64,000 nt of DNA from NCBI RefSeq assembly GCF_006442315.1, contig NZ_VFVY01000017.1:104215-168214 (forward strand), written 5' to 3'. The DNA comes from Mesorhizobium sp. B2-3-4. Its GTDB lineage: Bacteria > Pseudomonadota > Alphaproteobacteria > Rhizobiales > Rhizobiaceae. The notes beneath the pieces were generated by a model. It had not been told where the DNA came from, did no database searches, and saw nothing but the letters and a program-made list of their open reading frames with translations. The translations under genes and the position numbers were made by a program. Positions 62,793 to 64,000 of the stretch are shown in pieces (within the stretch, counting starts at the first letter, position 1; each line of letters starts with the position of its first letter).

Positions 62793-62837
62793 GGAAATCG
62801 GGCCACGCTGACGGTGGTGACGATGGAACGTGAACAC
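62766..62837 (-). CDS. leader peptide (uORF B) upstream of the ABC-F gene
   Basis: A 23-codon ORF starts at GTG 62837, five bases after AAAGGAGGG (62843-62851), the strongest ribosome binding site in the area. It reads MFTFHRHHRQRGPISALQAS then LQG and stops at 62766. It aligns gap-free with leader A at 13269: M1, T3, H5, R11, G12, P13 and S20 are identical. It is rich in His/Arg before R-G-P. Leader peptides of ABC-F antibiotic-resistance genes work by ribosome stalling, so this is a plausible sensor. It is inference, not proven. Confidence 0.65.
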   Translation of the reverse strand: MFTFHRHHRQRGPISALQASLQG

Positions 62838-62876
62838 GTGAGCCCTCCTTTCAAGACGTTCGAGTGTGACGACTGG

Positions 62877-63782
62877 CTACACCAAAGGTGGGGCTGATGG
62901 CAAGGCCGGCGCTTTCGCGCGGCGCGGGAACGGGTCCAGCACCAGGATGCAGCCACCGATGATCGCCACCGCACCGAAGCCCTGAATGATGGTCAGCGAC
63001 TCGCCGAGCAGAAGCGTGCCGGCCAGCACCGCGATCGTGGTCACGGCGAATTCGACGCTGATCGTCCTGGTGGCGCCGATGCTGGCCACCAGCCGGAAAT
63101 AGACGACATAGGTCATGGCGCTCATGACGCAGGCAAGTACCGCAAGGTAGAGGAAGTCGACAGGGCGCGGCATGGCCGGCACAGGCACGACGAAAAGCAG
63201 CGGCAGCGTCATCAGGCCGCCGAACAGGAAGGCGGCGCCAGTGAGCTCGAACGAGCCAGCCGAACGCAGGTGGCGGTTGGCATAGTTGCTGCCGAAGGCT
63301 GCGGCGAAGGAACTGAACAGCGATGCGGCGCAGCCCAGCGCGAAGGATGCTGTGATCGGAACGGCGGGAAAGCCGACCAGGACGACGATGCCGGCGGCGC
63401 CGAGCAGGAGCCCAGCGAGGCCGCGCGGCGTGATCCGCTCCAGTCCCCACAACTGGCCGAGGATCATCGAGAACATCGGGATCGCGGCAACCAGGATCGC
63501 CGCCATCGCCGTGCCGATGCGCGGGGTGGCATAGGAGAGGCCGACCAATTGCGCAGCGACCGTCGTCGCGCCCACCACGCCGAAGTGCCGCCAACCGGCG
63601 CTGAAATCGAGCCGGCGCCGCGTCGCTGCCGCCAGCAGAAAGAGCGTGATGCCGGCGATCAGCGAACGCAAGGTGACCGCGCCGACCCAACCGAAGGCAT
63701 GTACCACCTTGAGCAGGACAAGGAAGGACAGGCCCCAGGTGACGGCCAGGAAGACGTAAGCGGCGATGTCCCTGGGTTTCAT
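62877..63782 (-). CDS. EamA family (DMT) transporter
   Basis: This 301-residue protein has ten predicted helices in two EamA repeats: AYVFLAVTWGLSFLVLLKVV at the start and YVVYFRLVASIGATRTISVE, LLGESLTIIQGFGAVAIIGG in repeat two. The ATG at 63782 gives the family's N-terminus. Such transporters export amino acids or metabolites. It lies 40 bases upstream of leader B and could share its transcript with the ABC-F gene. Confidence 0.9.
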   Translation of the reverse strand: MKPRDIAAYVFLAVTWGLSFLVLLKVVHAFGWVGAVTLRSLIAGITLFLLAAATRRRLDFSAGWRHFGVVGATTVAAQLVGLSYATPRIGTAMAAILVAAIPMFSMILGQLWGLERITPRGLAGLLLGAAGIVVLVGFPAVPITASFALGCAASLFSSFAAAFGSNYANRHLRSAGSFELTGAAFLFGGLMTLPLLFVVPVPAMPRPVDFLYLAVLACVMSAMTYVVYFRLVASIGATRTISVEFAVTTIAVLAGTLLLGESLTIIQGFGAVAIIGGCILVLDPFPRRAKAPALPSAPPLV

Positions 63783-63950
63783 GGAGGGCCGGCGGGGAGG
63801 TTTTGCGGATTGCTGCGGCGTATCGTTTCTGCCGGAAGGTGGCAAGCGCGAGACTATAGTCCAGCCGACTTTACGGCGAGCCGGACTGTCGGCGTTTGCG
63901 CCGCCCCTTGTATCTGCACGGAAGAGAGTTTGTGCGATGTAAGCGACTGA

Positions 63951-63982
63951 GCCTCGGACCGGATGGCCATCCGGTCCGAGGC
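63951..63982. terminator. perfect 32-base palindrome near the window end
   Basis: GCCTCGGACCGGATGG (63951-63966) is followed immediately by its exact complement (63967-63982). A 16-bp stem without a spacer would form a hairpin with a small strained loop, or a cruciform. It may end a gene lying right of the window or act as a dispersed repeat; no U-run follows. Confidence 0.6.
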
Positions 63983-64000
63983 TTGGTGAAGTCGCCCGCC

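Noticed and set aside
62639..62974. 111-codon minus-strand frame upstream of the ABC-F gene
   Set aside because: It has no start signal and spans the DMT gene end; the real short leader lies in another frame with a strong ribosome binding site.

Overview
The window looks like chromosomal DNA of a Rhizobiales bacterium, most probably Mesorhizobium or a close relative. It is GC-rich, its genes are packed with ATGA/GTGA overlaps, and it carries family markers such as BA14K, DUF1127, a rhizobial ClpS, an APH(3')-type kinase, and the gene sets trmL/petABC/apt and lgt/pgeF/prs/rplY/pth/ychF. I saw no rRNA, tRNA, CRISPR array, phage or insertion sequence. Identifications come from motifs read by eye; no database search was possible.

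Layout. 0.2-7.6 kb: clpS, then a four-gene minus-strand operon (MoxR ATPase, DUF58, a 940-residue BatA/DUF4159 protein, a 690-residue VWA-like membrane protein). 7.7-13.1 kb: DUF1285, a CoA-type Nudix hydrolase and cca in one overlapping plus-strand run, then DUF1059, hemF, soxR with a SoxR box, and trmL. 13.2-18.6 kb: a leader peptide, a small protein of unknown function, a two-gene ABC exporter, a GNAT acetyltransferase and a short helical protein. 19.3-24.2 kb: cytochrome bc1 (petABC), a PAP2-type acid phosphatase, an NTF2-like protein and apt. 24.3-33.5 kb: two MaoC hydratases, corA, an aminoglycoside phosphotransferase, a purine permease/guanine deaminase pair, an orphan membrane/periplasmic pair, DUF2478 and ychF. 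34-45.2 kb: a minus-strand housekeeping block (lgt, midA-like, pgeF, M24 protein, lipoprotein, prs, rplY, pth, ychF), split between prs and rplY by four genes (MarR/hydrolase and MFS/AraC pairs). 45.3-52.5 kb: an orphan BrnA-like RHH protein, ubiK, YbjN, csaA, a GT4 glycosyltransferase, a MarR-response regulator-histidine kinase operon resembling PetP/PetR, and ilvE. 52.6-64 kb: small secreted and stress proteins (BA14K, two cold-shock proteins, a double-Kazal lipoprotein, DUF1127), an FMN oxidoreductase, a TPR-sulfotransferase, DUF1428, a VOC protein, higBA, an ABC-F protein behind a leader peptide, and an EamA exporter.

The most interesting signal is a pair of unannotated leader ORFs, each behind a near-perfect Shine-Dalgarno sequence. 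One (13269-13346, plus) precedes the ABC exporter; the other (62766-62837, minus) precedes the ABC-F gene. They align without gaps as M-[MF]-T-[MF]-H-x5-R-G-P-[VI], and each is followed by mutually exclusive RNA stems. I infer a small family of ribosome-arrest or attenuation leaders controlling antibiotic-type ABC genes. A second pattern is that most convergent gene junctions here hold a palindromic element (dispersed repeats, heptamer arrays or classic terminators), and two of these elements supply the last codons and stop of the adjacent gene (soxR and a maoC gene).
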